The translations under genes were made by a program, and so were the position numbers. This document shows positions 22,147 to 30,535 of a stretch of 39,274 nucleotides of DNA, in pieces; positions within the stretch are counted from its first letter, which is position 1; each line of letters opens with the position of its first letter. The notes below the pieces were generated by a model that was given only the letters and a program-made list of their open reading frames with translations, did no database searches and was not told the origin of the DNA. This stretch comes from Barnesiella sp. GTDB taxonomy: Bacteria > Bacteroidota > Bacteroidia > Bacteroidales > Muribaculaceae. The stretch is from NCBI GenBank assembly GCA_014801075.1, contig JAAVEW010000027.1, positions 1 to 39,274 on the forward strand, written 5' to 3'.

Positions 22147-23721
22147 TTATTCCGTGATGTCACCGATTTCCATTATGTTTTTCTCGAAGTTGTCGCGGTC
22201 ATATGCGCGGTTGCGGAGTTTGTTGCGATAGGTGTAGATGGTGTTGACCGAGTAGTTGAGAATGATGGCAACCTGGTTGGTGTCGTCAAGGCCGAGGCGC
22301 ATGAAGGCAAGTATGCGCAGGTCGTTGTTGAGTAGTTCGTCCTCTTTCAGGACGATTTTCTCTTTTAGAAGAGCATTGACATCATCAATAAAAGTAGGGT
22401 AGATGTGGAGGAATGCGTTGTCGAAAAGTTTGTAGAACTCCTCGCTCTGCTCTTCCACGAGTTTACCTGACTTCGTGATTTTGTAGAGGTCGTCGACCTG
22501 TCCCGATGATATTTTACGGTTGGCGATTTTACAGAACTGATTAAGTTTGTCGATATAGATGGAGCACAATCGCAGGAACTGGCTGATGTATATCTCCTTG
22601 ACGTGGTTGGCATTCTGGAGTTTTGTTTTGAGTTGATTTTGTTTCACCATCTGGTTGCGTAGTGCGATAAGGGCAATCACGAGAACGATGAGAATGACGA
22701 TGAAACAAGTGAAGATAAGGTAGTTGCGATGCTGCCAGGCATTCACCTGATCGGCGTGGGCCTTTTGGATAAGAGGGAGAGCCGACGAGGATTGCACAAT
22801 ACGCATCATGGCGTTACACTCCACAGCATTGGTGAGAGCTACCGAGAGATAGTCGTAGGCACGGTCAATGTTGCCCGACTCCGACATCTTGACACCCAGT
22901 TCCTGAAGCGACATAACCTCGCGTACCGAGCCTTTAATGTCGGCAATAGCCGAGAGAGCGAGATAGTAGGTCTCCTCATTGCTATCGTCTTTCTCGCGCG
23001 CGATAGTAGCGAGCATATGGCAGGCACGTGCATAGAGATTGCTCGTGGGGGTGATGTGGTCAAGCAATTCAAGGAGCACAACCTTCGCCCTCTTGTAGTC
23101 ACCGGCAGCGATAAGGTTCTCACCATAGTTCAAATCATAAGTCATGGAATTCTTATCCAGAACTTTGAGAAGAGAATCGCGGTTGGCTTTGACTTTCTCG
23201 TTCCACATCCGGTGAACTTCAGGATATTTGTCGAAGAAAGATGCTACGTAGGAGTACATCTGACGGCCGCAGTTATAGTAGAACGGCATTTCGTGAGCAG
23301 GAATAGCCTTATAATTGATTGACTCAAACTCCTCGACACCCTCATTGATAAAACCTGAGAGGGGGAGCACAGTTGACCTTTTCGCGCGGAAACGGAATGT
23401 GTTGACCGAGTCGCGGTCGACGCGTGCTTTTTCAAATCCCCGTGTGTAATAAATCAGGGCTGAGTCGTTGTTGAACGAGCTGTAAAGGTCGCCGAGCTGC
23501 ATTATAAGTTCGAGTTCGCGTTCGGTAGGGATATTTCCTGTCAGTCGGTTGCGGATAGAGTCGATACTCACTTCGCGCGCGTTGATATAGGAAGAGCGTT
23601 TCACAATCTCATGGTCAAGTTGATTGAGAACTTCTTCGACGTCGGCATCGGTTATGGCTGATGATGTTGCAGATACTAATGTGATGCAAATCAGAGTTAA
23701 GGTAAGTAGCAGTCGGTACAT
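22147..23721 (-). CDS. membrane-anchored TPR/HTH regulator, DUF6377-like
   Basis: The 524-residue protein has a signal peptide (MYRLLLTLTLICITLVSATS), a periplasmic helical TPR-like region (about 25-320), one membrane segment (333-354), a cytoplasmic coiled stretch and a C-terminal LuxR-like helix-turn-helix (LRILAFMRLGLDDTNQVAII then YSVNTIYTYRNKLRNRA). This arrangement matches the DUF6377 proteins of Bacteroidales, thought to be one-component membrane regulators; the signal is unknown. It is divergent from an AraC-type gene. Its own consensus-like promoter is present. Confidence 0.82.
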   Translation of the reverse strand: MYRLLLTLTLICITLVSATSSAITDADVEEVLNQLDHEIVKRSSYINAREVSIDSIRNRLTGNIPTERELELIMQLGDLYSSFNNDSALIYYTRGFEKARVDRDSVNTFRFRAKRSTVLPLSGFINEGVEEFESINYKAIPAHEMPFYYNCGRQMYSYVASFFDKYPEVHRMWNEKVKANRDSLLKVLDKNSMTYDLNYGENLIAAGDYKRAKVVLLELLDHITPTSNLYARACHMLATIAREKDDSNEETYYLALSAIADIKGSVREVMSLQELGVKMSESGNIDRAYDYLSVALTNAVECNAMMRIVQSSSALPLIQKAHADQVNAWQHRNYLIFTCFIVILIVLVIALIALRNQMVKQNQLKTKLQNANHVKEIYISQFLRLCSIYIDKLNQFCKIANRKISSGQVDDLYKITKSGKLVEEQSEEFYKLFDNAFLHIYPTFIDDVNALLKEKIVLKEDELLNNDLRILAFMRLGLDDTNQVAIILNYSVNTIYTYRNKLRNRAYDRDNFEKNIMEIGDITE

Positions 23722-23772
23722 GCAAGAATGAATATAATGAAGAAATTCAGGGTAAAAATTACTTCAGTTTCA

Positions 23773-23804
23773 CAAATATAATAAGAAATAGGTAATTTGA
23801 GAAA
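23773..23804 (-). promoter_or_regulatory. promoter of the DUF6377-like gene
   Basis: Minus strand TTTC (23804-23801), a 20-bp spacer and TATATTTG (23780-23773), about 50 bp before the start codon. Confidence 0.65.
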
Positions 23805-23916
23805 GAATCAGGAAAAAATCGTTGGAAAAGAGATAAAATGTGAGCCGGAAGGACGCTTATATAGAGTTTCAATTAGAAAATAGGGCGACGTTTAGGAGAA
23901 TTGCAGGAGAATGTGT

Positions 23917-23957
23917 ATATTAGCGAAGTGATAATTGAGAATATTAGCCAAGTGATA
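23917..23957 (+). promoter_or_regulatory. 24-bp-spaced direct repeats before the AraC gene
   Basis: ATATTAGCGAAGTGATA (23917-23933) and ATATTAGCCAAGTGATA (23941-23957) differ at one base and repeat with a 24-bp period, ending 14 bp before the ATG. AraC-family proteins commonly bind direct repeats about two helical turns apart, so autoregulation is a reasonable inference. Confidence 0.6.
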
Positions 23958-23971
23958 TAAAGCTGACCGAA

Positions 23972-24853
23972 ATGAAATTTGATACATTACTGCATTTTGA
24001 CATAAAACAGGCCAATAATGCGCCATCATGGGGCAATTCGTTTCTGACGGTTCTCGACTCGGTAGAGAAAGTCGATGCCGAGTTTCAACTGCCGCGTAAG
24101 AATCTCACTGTGATACTGATAGTATGCATCAAGGGAACGCTCAGGCTGGACTATGATATGATGTCATCGACGCTCGATGGCCGTTCCATCATGGTGCTCC
24201 TGCCGGGCCATAAGATAAAGGCATACACTCCTTCGGATGATTTCGAGGGATTTATGATTTCGTCGGCATTGTCCAATCTGGCAAATATGTTTCCGTTGAT
24301 GTCGCGATTGCTTATATGTTCGCTGCACTACAAGGAGAATCCGACAATAAAACTTGACGAGGAAGAGTTTTCCAATCAAGTGTTGTTTCGCGACCTGTTG
24401 AAGCACAAACTGGAATCGACCGACCATTACGACACGATTGTGGTAAATAAATTGTGTGAAGCGATATTTTGTGAGACGCTCAATGACTACTCGAAGCGTA
24501 TTCATGGCAGCATTGACTCCAAGTGCAGCCGAGGCGATGCGCTGTTCTACAAATTTATAGTAGAGGTAGAGAACAGTTTCAAAAAGGAGCGTTCGGTGGC
24601 TTATTATGCCGACCGTATGTGCGTGTCGCCCAAGCATCTGTCGGCCGTAGTCAAAGAGATAAGTGGTCGCACGGCCGGCGAATGGATTGACTTCTATGTG
24701 GTCAATGAGATAAAACATATGCTCACCTCAACCGATTTGTCGATACAGGAAATCAGTTGCAGGCTTCACTTTGTCAATCAGTCATTTTTCGGCAAATATT
24801 TCAAAAGCCACGTCGGCGTATCCCCGCGAGAATACCGCAACCGCATGTTGTAA
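23972..24853 (+). CDS. AraC-family transcription regulator
   Basis: The 293-residue protein has a cupin-like sensor part (about 20-170, with LPGHKIKAYTPSDDFEGF) and a C-terminal pair of helix-turn-helix motifs: VAYYADRMCVSPKHLSAVVK and IQEISCRLHFVNQSFFGKYF, closed by GVSPREYR. It is of the small Bacteroidetes AraC type often linked to efflux or redox genes, but no target is evident nearby. It is transcribed away from the membrane regulator, preceded by a pair of direct repeats and followed by a strong terminator. Confidence 0.92.
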   Translation: MKFDTLLHFDIKQANNAPSWGNSFLTVLDSVEKVDAEFQLPRKNLTVILIVCIKGTLRLDYDMMSSTLDGRSIMVLLPGHKIKAYTPSDDFEGFMISSALSNLANMFPLMSRLLICSLHYKENPTIKLDEEEFSNQVLFRDLLKHKLESTDHYDTIVVNKLCEAIFCETLNDYSKRIHGSIDSKCSRGDALFYKFIVEVENSFKKERSVAYYADRMCVSPKHLSAVVKEISGRTAGEWIDFYVVNEIKHMLTSTDLSIQEISCRLHFVNQSFFGKYFKSHVGVSPREYRNRML

Positions 24854-24875
24854 AACCGGGAGGTTGTGGAATAGT

Positions 24876-24930
24876 AAATGCTGACGTGCAGGATGTTTTG
24901 CCATGCACGTCAGCATTTTATTTTGTTTTG
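24876..24930 (+). terminator. terminator of the AraC gene
   Basis: Perfect 15-bp stem, AAATGCTGACGTGCA (24876-24890) against TGCACGTCAGCATTT (24904-24918), 13-base loop, then TATTTTGTTTTG. The A-run on the left is short, so it acts mainly on the plus strand. Confidence 0.9.
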
Positions 24931-25012
24931 TTGTTTGTATGGGTTGAATTCCCTTTATGCACGGAATAGGGCAGAGGGGGTGTAGAGCCGTAGAAGCGGG
25001 GGATGGTGGGGA

Positions 25013-26224
25013 TTACAATTTATGAAGGTCGTGGCCCATAAGGTTTTTCTTTGCTGTCATGTAGCTGAGATTGTAGTTGTTGGGCTCGATTTCGATGGGG
25101 ACGTTTTCTACGACGTTGAGACCGTAGCCCTCAAGGCCAATACGTTTTACGGGATTGTTGGTCATGAGTCGCATGTCGGAGATGCCGAGGCTGCGAAGTA
25201 TCTGAGCGCCGACTCCGTAATCGCGTTCGTCGGCTTTGTGGCCCAGCAGTATATTGGCTTCGACGGTATCGTGGCCTTCCTCCTGGAGTTTGTAGGCCTG
25301 TATCTTGTCCATAAGACCTATGCCGCGACCCTCCTGATTGAGATATACGACAGCGCCGCGACCCTCTTTTTCAATCATTTCGAGAGCTTTGTGGAGCTGA
25401 TCGCCGCAATCGCATCGTTTTGAGCCGAATATATCGCCGGTGGCGCATGAAGAGTGAACGCGCACGAGGACGGGTTCGGGAGTGGTCACGTCGCCCTTGA
25501 TGATGGCGATATGCTCCAGACCATTGTTTTTCTGACGGAATGGGATAAGGCGGAAGTGGCCGTAGCAGGTGGGCATGTCGACCTCAACGCCGCGTTCAAC
25601 AAGGCTCTCGCGCGAATTGCGGTAAGCGATAAGATCCTTGATGGAGATAAGTTTCAGCCCCCATTCCTTGGCACGCTGTTTGAGTTCGGGCAGACGGGCC
25701 ATGCTACCGTCGTCGCTCATGATTTCCATGAGGGCGGCAACGGGCTGCAAGCCTGCGAGGCGGGCGAGGTCAACGGCAGCCTCGGTGTGGCCGGAGCGGC
25801 GAAGCACACCGGCATCCTGCGCGTAGAGCGGATTGATATGGCCGGGGCGACCGAAGGTTTCGGGAGTAGAATCGGGGTCGGCCAGCGCACGGATAGTGGC
25901 GCAGCGGTCGTTGATTGAGACGCCGGTAGAGCAGCCTTCAAGTTTGTCGACGGTGATAGTGAAAGGAGTGCCGAGCACCGAGGTGTTGTTATCGACCTGA
26001 CGGGTGAGGTCAAGCTCCTTGCAGCGCGAAATAGTCATGGGCACGCAGAGCACACCGCGTGCATTCTTGAGCATGAAGTTGACCTGCTCGGGAGTGATTT
26101 TCTCCGCTGCGACAATGAGGTCACCCTCGTTCTCGCGGTCCTCGTCGTCAACTACTATTACCATTTTACCCTCGGCAAAATCAGCGAGAGCATCTTCAAT
26201 CGTATCTAATTTAATATCTTCCAT
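25013..26224 (-). CDS. ribBA: bifunctional riboflavin enzyme RibBA
   Basis: Catalyses both entry steps of riboflavin synthesis: 3,4-dihydroxy-2-butanone-4-phosphate synthase in the N-terminal half (about 1-205, with [12 protein letters not shown] and [11 protein letters not shown]) and GTP cyclohydrolase II in the C-terminal half (about 205-400, with [18 protein letters not shown] carrying the three zinc cysteines, and NQEGRGIG). Both halves look complete at 403 residues. It starts 50 bp after the permease gene ends, without a visible promoter or FMN riboswitch between, so the two are probably cotranscribed. Confidence 0.96.
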   Translation of the reverse strand: MEDIKLDTIEDALADFAEGKMVIVVDDEDRENEGDLIVAAEKITPEQVNFMLKNARGVLCVPMTISRCKELDLTRQVDNNTSVLGTPFTITVDKLEGCSTGVSINDRCATIRALADPDSTPETFGRPGHINPLYAQDAGVLRRSGHTEAAVDLARLAGLQPVAALMEIMSDDGSMARLPELKQRAKEWGLKLISIKDLIAYRNSRESLVERGVEVDMPTCYGHFRLIPFRQKNNGLEHIAIIKGDVTTPEPVLVRVHSSCATGDIFGSKRCDCGDQLHKALEMIEKEGRGAVVYLNQEGRGIGLMDKIQAYKLQEEGHDTVEANILLGHKADERDYGVGAQILRSLGISDMRLMTNNPVKRIGLEGYGLNVVENVPIEIEPNNYNLSYMTAKKNLMGHDLHKL

Positions 26225-26274
26225 AATGTATAAATAGAAGTTGTAACCTGTGAATCAATCATTCGCTTTACCAA

Positions 26275-28146
26275 TCATTCGCTTTGATCGATGCCGTCGT
26301 TGCCGATACCGACCTGGGCATTGTCGCTGACTGTGGCACCACCGGCAGCCTCCTCAGTGAAGATGCCGCGCAACGTTGCGTTGTCATCAATCATGGCGTC
26401 AAATTCGCGGGGATTGATTCGATAGGGATATTTATTTAATATTGATATTACCTTATAATTTCGTGAGTTGGCCAGATAGTCAATCATCGCATTCATTGAA
26501 CGCATACACACGGCAGATTGTTTCGAGCCGAAGAGCCGTACAGCTACGCGGCGAAGGATGAACATCTTCTTATAGCTGTCGCTATAGGCGCGAATGTCGC
26601 GGTCAAACGCATCGACGGAAGCCAGAGCCTTGTCGGGAGTTACCTCAGTGAGGATGAACTCCTTAGGCTCGAGAGTGCGTTTATGCTTGCCGCGCAATCG
26701 TGCCCAGAGAGCTTTGTAAGCATCGAGGTTGAACACGGCGGAGTCGTGCATGGCCTTGTAGGTGAAAAAGACACCGAGGGGGAGGAGGATGGCCGAACTG
26801 AGCCACATGCCCTCGATGACCCCGATTTTGCCATCCTTTGCCATCTTCAGACCGGTGTTATCGATGATATAGTAGATGATAAAAAGGATGACCGACACCA
26901 CGAGCGGCAGACCGATACCACCCTTGCGAATGATAGCGCCGAGCGGGGCACCGATAAAGAAGAATATGATGCAGGCGAAAGAGAGTGTGTATTTCTTTTG
27001 CAGTTCTATGCCGTGGCGGCGCAGTGACTTGCGGTCCTCCTCCATTACCTTGCTTTTGTACTCGTAGTCAGTCTTGATGCTGCGGGCTTTGAAGAGAGCC
27101 TGATTTATGATTGTAGACTCCTGAATGATGGCGTTGTTGCCGAGCACCGAGTCAACATCGAGAGGGGTGTCGAGCGTGATTTCCTCCTGGGGAACGCGCT
27201 GCGAGCCTTCGGCAGTGTTGACGGTGCGGTAGTAGGGAATCGAGAGATACGGTTTCTCCTTTATTTCGGTGGCATAGGTGTAGCCTACGCTGTCGATGCG
27301 TGCCTGAATGGAGTCCATCGTGTGGTGGAGCTCGGCGATGTTTTTACCTACGTACTGCTTGCGCATGGTCGACTCGTCCATGCGGTTGAAGTTGGCGTCA
27401 AAAGGAATGAGAATATCTTTCTGAGCAAAGGTTTCGCGGCGGTAGGGGAGATTGTTGGACTGCACGCCGGCAGTGTTGGAGCGGAGATTTTCAAACTGCT
27501 CTCCCTGATAGATATTGAGCAGGAGTTTTGTCTTGTCGGGAGTAAGGGAAATCCTGCCGGAGTCAGCGAGAATGATGCGGGTGTTGTCGACACCGTTGCT
27601 CATGTCATAGATGATAATATCGTAGAGCGAACCGTTTTCCGGATTTTTTTCATCGACGTAGATGTTGATACCGGGAATCTGGTCGTAGAAAGCCTTTTCG
27701 GGAATCTCCATTTCGGGCGATTTCTGCTTCATGGAGTAGAGCAGAGTGTACATCTTTACCTGAGCCATCGGCAATATGTTGTTCTGGAAGAAGAACGCGC
27801 CGGCGGCTATGAGAAGAATGGTAATGATGAGTGGGCGCATGGCTTTGAGCAACGAGATGCCGGAGGCTTTCATTGCGGTAAGTTCAAACTTCTCGCCGAG
27901 GTTACCGAATGTCATGAGCGATGCAAGCAGGATGGCAAGCGGGAGCGCCATCGGCACCATGGTCAACGCGGCATAGAAAAAGAGCTCGCCGATGGAGGCT
28001 ATGTCAAGTCCTTTGCCCACGAGGTCATCGATGTATTTCCAGAGGAACTGCATCAACACGATAAACAGGCAGATAAAAAACGTCATCACAAACACCGGAA
28101 GGAATGTCTGCAACATGAACGTGTATAATCGCTTGGGACGGAACAT
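26275..28146 (-). CDS. LptF/LptG (YjgP/YjgQ)-family permease
   Basis: Inner-membrane permease of the kind that, with LptB, extracts lipopolysaccharide and passes it to LptC/LptA. The N-terminus has three membrane segments (about 12-40, 55-78 and 100-122), including the family-typical LTAMKASGISLLKAMRPL coupling region. A periplasmic beta-jellyroll follows (about 130-380) and three further segments (about 390-465), as in the family. The 623-residue length exceeds the roughly 360 of E. coli LptF or LptG, through an additional C-terminal cytoplasmic region (about 470-623) of unknown role. A full consensus promoter and a leader hairpin precede it; ribBA follows. Confidence 0.9.
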   Translation of the reverse strand: MFRPKRLYTFMLQTFLPVFVMTFFICLFIVLMQFLWKYIDDLVGKGLDIASIGELFFYAALTMVPMALPLAILLASLMTFGNLGEKFELTAMKASGISLLKAMRPLIITILLIAAGAFFFQNNILPMAQVKMYTLLYSMKQKSPEMEIPEKAFYDQIPGINIYVDEKNPENGSLYDIIIYDMSNGVDNTRIILADSGRISLTPDKTKLLLNIYQGEQFENLRSNTAGVQSNNLPYRRETFAQKDILIPFDANFNRMDESTMRKQYVGKNIAELHHTMDSIQARIDSVGYTYATEIKEKPYLSIPYYRTVNTAEGSQRVPQEEITLDTPLDVDSVLGNNAIIQESTIINQALFKARSIKTDYEYKSKVMEEDRKSLRRHGIELQKKYTLSFACIIFFFIGAPLGAIIRKGGIGLPLVVSVILFIIYYIIDNTGLKMAKDGKIGVIEGMWLSSAILLPLGVFFTYKAMHDSAVFNLDAYKALWARLRGKHKRTLEPKEFILTEVTPDKALASVDAFDRDIRAYSDSYKKMFILRRVAVRLFGSKQSAVCMRSMNAMIDYLANSRNYKVISILNKYPYRINPREFDAMIDDNATLRGIFTEEAAGGATVSDNAQVGIGNDGIDQSE

Positions 28147-28183
28147 CTATTGAAAACTGATTATGCCTGAATTAATTTGCTTT

Positions 28184-28211
28184 AAGTAGAAGTATTCTTC
28201 AACATCTACTT
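28184..28211. repeat. leader hairpin before the permease gene
   Basis: AAGTAGA (28184-28190) and TCTACTT (28205-28211) flank 14 bases. On the minus strand it reads AAGTAGATGTTGAAGAATAC and resembles the Crp-gene element. It lies between the -7 box and the start codon, hence in the mRNA leader. Confidence 0.55.
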
Positions 28212-28230
28212 ATATTAAAAAATATGAGTA

Positions 28231-28261
28231 CAAAGTTACTCATTTTGGGATAGTGTGCAAA
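28231..28261 (-). promoter_or_regulatory. promoter of the permease-ribBA operon
   Basis: Minus strand TTTG (28261-28258), a 19-bp spacer and TAACTTTG (28238-28231): a full consensus match. The leader would be about 80 bases and would include the hairpin at 28184-28211. Confidence 0.8.
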
Positions 28262-28300
28262 ATTAATGGTAATGAAATTGAGCCGCGCCCTTTGGAACGG

Positions 28301-28341
28301 GTCAAAAAGAGAGAGGCCGCGACGATGAGTCACGGCCTCTC
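28301..28341 (-). terminator. terminator of the lipoprotein operon
   Basis: CGGCCTCTC (28333-28341) and GAGAGGCCG (28311-28319) form a 9-bp GC-rich stem. On the minus strand it is followed by TCTCTTTTTGAC, so it serves the 28365-34271 operon. Confidence 0.85.
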
Positions 28342-28364
28342 CCGGTATAGGTTATGGGTATTAT

Positions 28365-30533
28365 TTAATAGACGAGCTGGAAATCGTCAATCCACATTTT
28401 AGACTTGCCTCCGCAGAAGTAGTCGCCGTAGCGTGATGCCGAGCAGGTGACGGCGATGTTGGCGGCCTTGACATCGTTGCGGAAGTATTCGATGGGAACT
28501 TCAAATTCAACCATGCCACTTTCGGCGGTAGCATCAATGATGAGCTGACCGTAGCCGATAACGTTGGGGCGGTTGACATCAAATATCTGACCCGACTTGG
28601 TCTCGACGACGATAGGCCATTTGTTGTTCTTGCCGGAATCGACGCTGCTTGCAGTCATGAGATTGGAATTGTCGAGGATAACGATGTAGATGATACCCTG
28701 GTCGGTCTCGCCGACGTGTGCAGCCATCTCGGCTTTCTTGCTGTCAATCTTGCAGTCGTTGTACTCGATGACACCGGGCTCGTAGCGCACGTAGCCTTTG
28801 AGAGCCTTGGGACGAGAGTTGAAGGGACGACCCCAGCCGAGGATACCGTCAGTGCCATCGGTTTTGAGATACTGACCAATGAATATATTGCCTGCGGCGA
28901 AACGGCCTGCTCCAAAAATCTCAACTTTCTGAGATTGCAGCAGGGCTGCGTAGGGCTCGGAGATGGCATAGGTAGCATCGGGAGTGGTAACCTGCTTGCT
29001 GAGAGTAGCGGAGCCGTGGTTGCCTGAGTCCCAGAACATGTCATCACCATCTTTATAGATGAGAGTGGCATTTCTGCCCGACTTTTCCTGCCAGTCAGAG
29101 AATTTGTTGTTGGGGAGCTGAGCGGCAGCCTCGGTGGTGAGAGTCTTGACCACACCGTCGAAGCCGGAGCAAACGACACGGTACTCGTAAGTGGTGGCCG
29201 GAGTGAGGGCGGTAATCTCGGCAGAGAGATTGTCGCCGTCGGTAACTGTCTCAACGGGAGTCCAGTCAGAGTCGCCGGCCTTGCGATATTCGAGGCGAGC
29301 GTCGGTGACGGTGGAGTCGAGCACGCGGCCGTAGATGGTGGCGTGAGTGGCCCAGGTGGTGGGAGCGTCGGGGCCTACTTCAACGGTTTCGGCCTTGGCA
29401 TTGGTGATGACGACGGGCATTGTGACTCTTGACGTCTTACCCAGGGCATCGGTGGCCGCAATTGTCATGGTGTATTCACCGGCGGCAAGAGAGTTGAGCC
29501 ACTTGTCGTTGAAATTAATCTTCATGTTGGAGATGTCGTCATCAGCCTTGTAGGTGTATTTCCAGTCAATGCCGGCGTCGTTGAGCGATGCACATACATT
29601 CTCTTTGGCAGTCATGAGGTTGACGTCGTCGCCACCAAGCGCAGCGTTGAGAAGCGAAGATTCGAGGACAACGTCGGTCAGGGCAGTCGAAGCGGTGATG
29701 TAGACCGATTTCTTGTCGAGGAGTCCGGGCTGGCCGGTGATACCGCGTTCAATATCAAAGGTAGTACCCTTGATGTCGGGGGCAACGGTAATCATAATCT
29801 CGTCCTCAATTTCAATGGCAGACTCGTCAACGACGATGGTGATGAAAGCACCGCCGTTGTCGGTTGACGAAGGGGTGTAGGTGACGTGCATGAGATACTC
29901 GGTAGCGGGTTGCACGTTTTCGATAATGCCTTCCTTGGTGAACTTGGAGCCGTCGGCCAGTTTGCCGGAAAGCGACCAGGTGAGGTTCTTTGAGCCGGAG
30001 GGCATCATGAAGTAACCTTTGCGGTCATCTTTGCCGATGAAATCGAGCGAGCCGCGGCTGTGACCTACAGTCAGGGTGTAGTCGGAAAGGACACCGTCGA
30101 GGTCGTCGGCATAGTCGACGGATGCAACGACGTTGGCAATGCGGCAGGGGAGTTCGACGCGGGTGGTTCCCGAAGTGATGGTGAAGGGTGCGATACCTTT
30201 ATAGTATTTCGCATCGAATGAGGCCGAAACGCTATCGCCGGCCCAGGCCTCGGCAACGTAGTTACCGCTTACGAGGCTTATGCCTCCGGCGGGAAGATTG
30301 GCAAGGCCTTCGTATTTGCGCACGAGACCTTTGGTGCTTGAAATCCATATGATGGCCGACTCGGAAAGCTCCTCTTCGAGAGAGGCACGCGAGGCAACCT
30401 TGACATCGTTGCTGAACGAGGTGTTCAGTATCAGTTTACCTTCGCTTTCGAGCGCGTATTCATAAGTGTCGGAGCAAGCGGTCGCGAGCATGAGACCGGC
30501 CAATGCAGCTCCTGCGATATATAATTTATTCAT
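28365..30533 (-). CDS. surface lipoprotein, DUF4493 and PCMD-like domains
   Basis: A 722-residue lipoprotein with lipobox LATAC near residue 20. The N-terminal part (about 25-225) resembles DUF4493, a fimbrillin-like beta-sandwich of Bacteroidales, with VELPCRIANVVASVDYAD. A fibronectin-III-like segment lies at about 385-465 (ARLEYRKAGDSDWTPVET, LTPATTYEYRV). The C-terminal part (about 480-722) resembles the PCMD putative carbohydrate-binding domain, with GWGRPFNSRPKALKGYVRY and the closing WIDDFQLVY. It is the third gene of a three-lipoprotein operon, 2 bp from its neighbour. Cell-surface glycan binding or adhesion is the family-based guess. Confidence 0.8.
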   Translation of the reverse strand: MNKLYIAGAALAGLMLATACSDTYEYALESEGKLILNTSFSNDVKVASRASLEEELSESAIIWISSTKGLVRKYEGLANLPAGGISLVSGNYVAEAWAGDSVSASFDAKYYKGIAPFTITSGTTRVELPCRIANVVASVDYADDLDGVLSDYTLTVGHSRGSLDFIGKDDRKGYFMMPSGSKNLTWSLSGKLADGSKFTKEGIIENVQPATEYLMHVTYTPSSTDNGGAFITIVVDESAIEIEDEIMITVAPDIKGTTFDIERGITGQPGLLDKKSVYITASTALTDVVLESSLLNAALGGDDVNLMTAKENVCASLNDAGIDWKYTYKADDDISNMKINFNDKWLNSLAAGEYTMTIAATDALGKTSRVTMPVVITNAKAETVEVGPDAPTTWATHATIYGRVLDSTVTDARLEYRKAGDSDWTPVETVTDGDNLSAEITALTPATTYEYRVVCSGFDGVVKTLTTEAAAQLPNNKFSDWQEKSGRNATLIYKDGDDMFWDSGNHGSATLSKQVTTPDATYAISEPYAALLQSQKVEIFGAGRFAAGNIFIGQYLKTDGTDGILGWGRPFNSRPKALKGYVRYEPGVIEYNDCKIDSKKAEMAAHVGETDQGIIYIVILDNSNLMTASSVDSGKNNKWPIVVETKSGQIFDVNRPNVIGYGQLIIDATAESGMVEFEVPIEYFRNDVKAANIAVTCSASRYGDYFCGGKSKMWIDDFQLVY

Positions 30534-30535
30534 TG

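Noticed and set aside
22729-23322. Plus-strand 197-codon frame opposite the DUF6377-like gene
   Set aside because: The real gene is on the other strand with signal peptide, membrane segment and HTH; no features support the antisense frame.
26225-26274. FMN riboswitch before ribBA
   Set aside because: Only 50 bases separate ribBA from the permease gene and no conserved riboswitch segments are present.
27322-28128. Plus-strand 268-codon frame opposite the permease
   Set aside because: It is the antisense shadow of a well-supported LptF/G-type gene; its translation is rich in H, E and V without any fold or motif, and it has no promoter.
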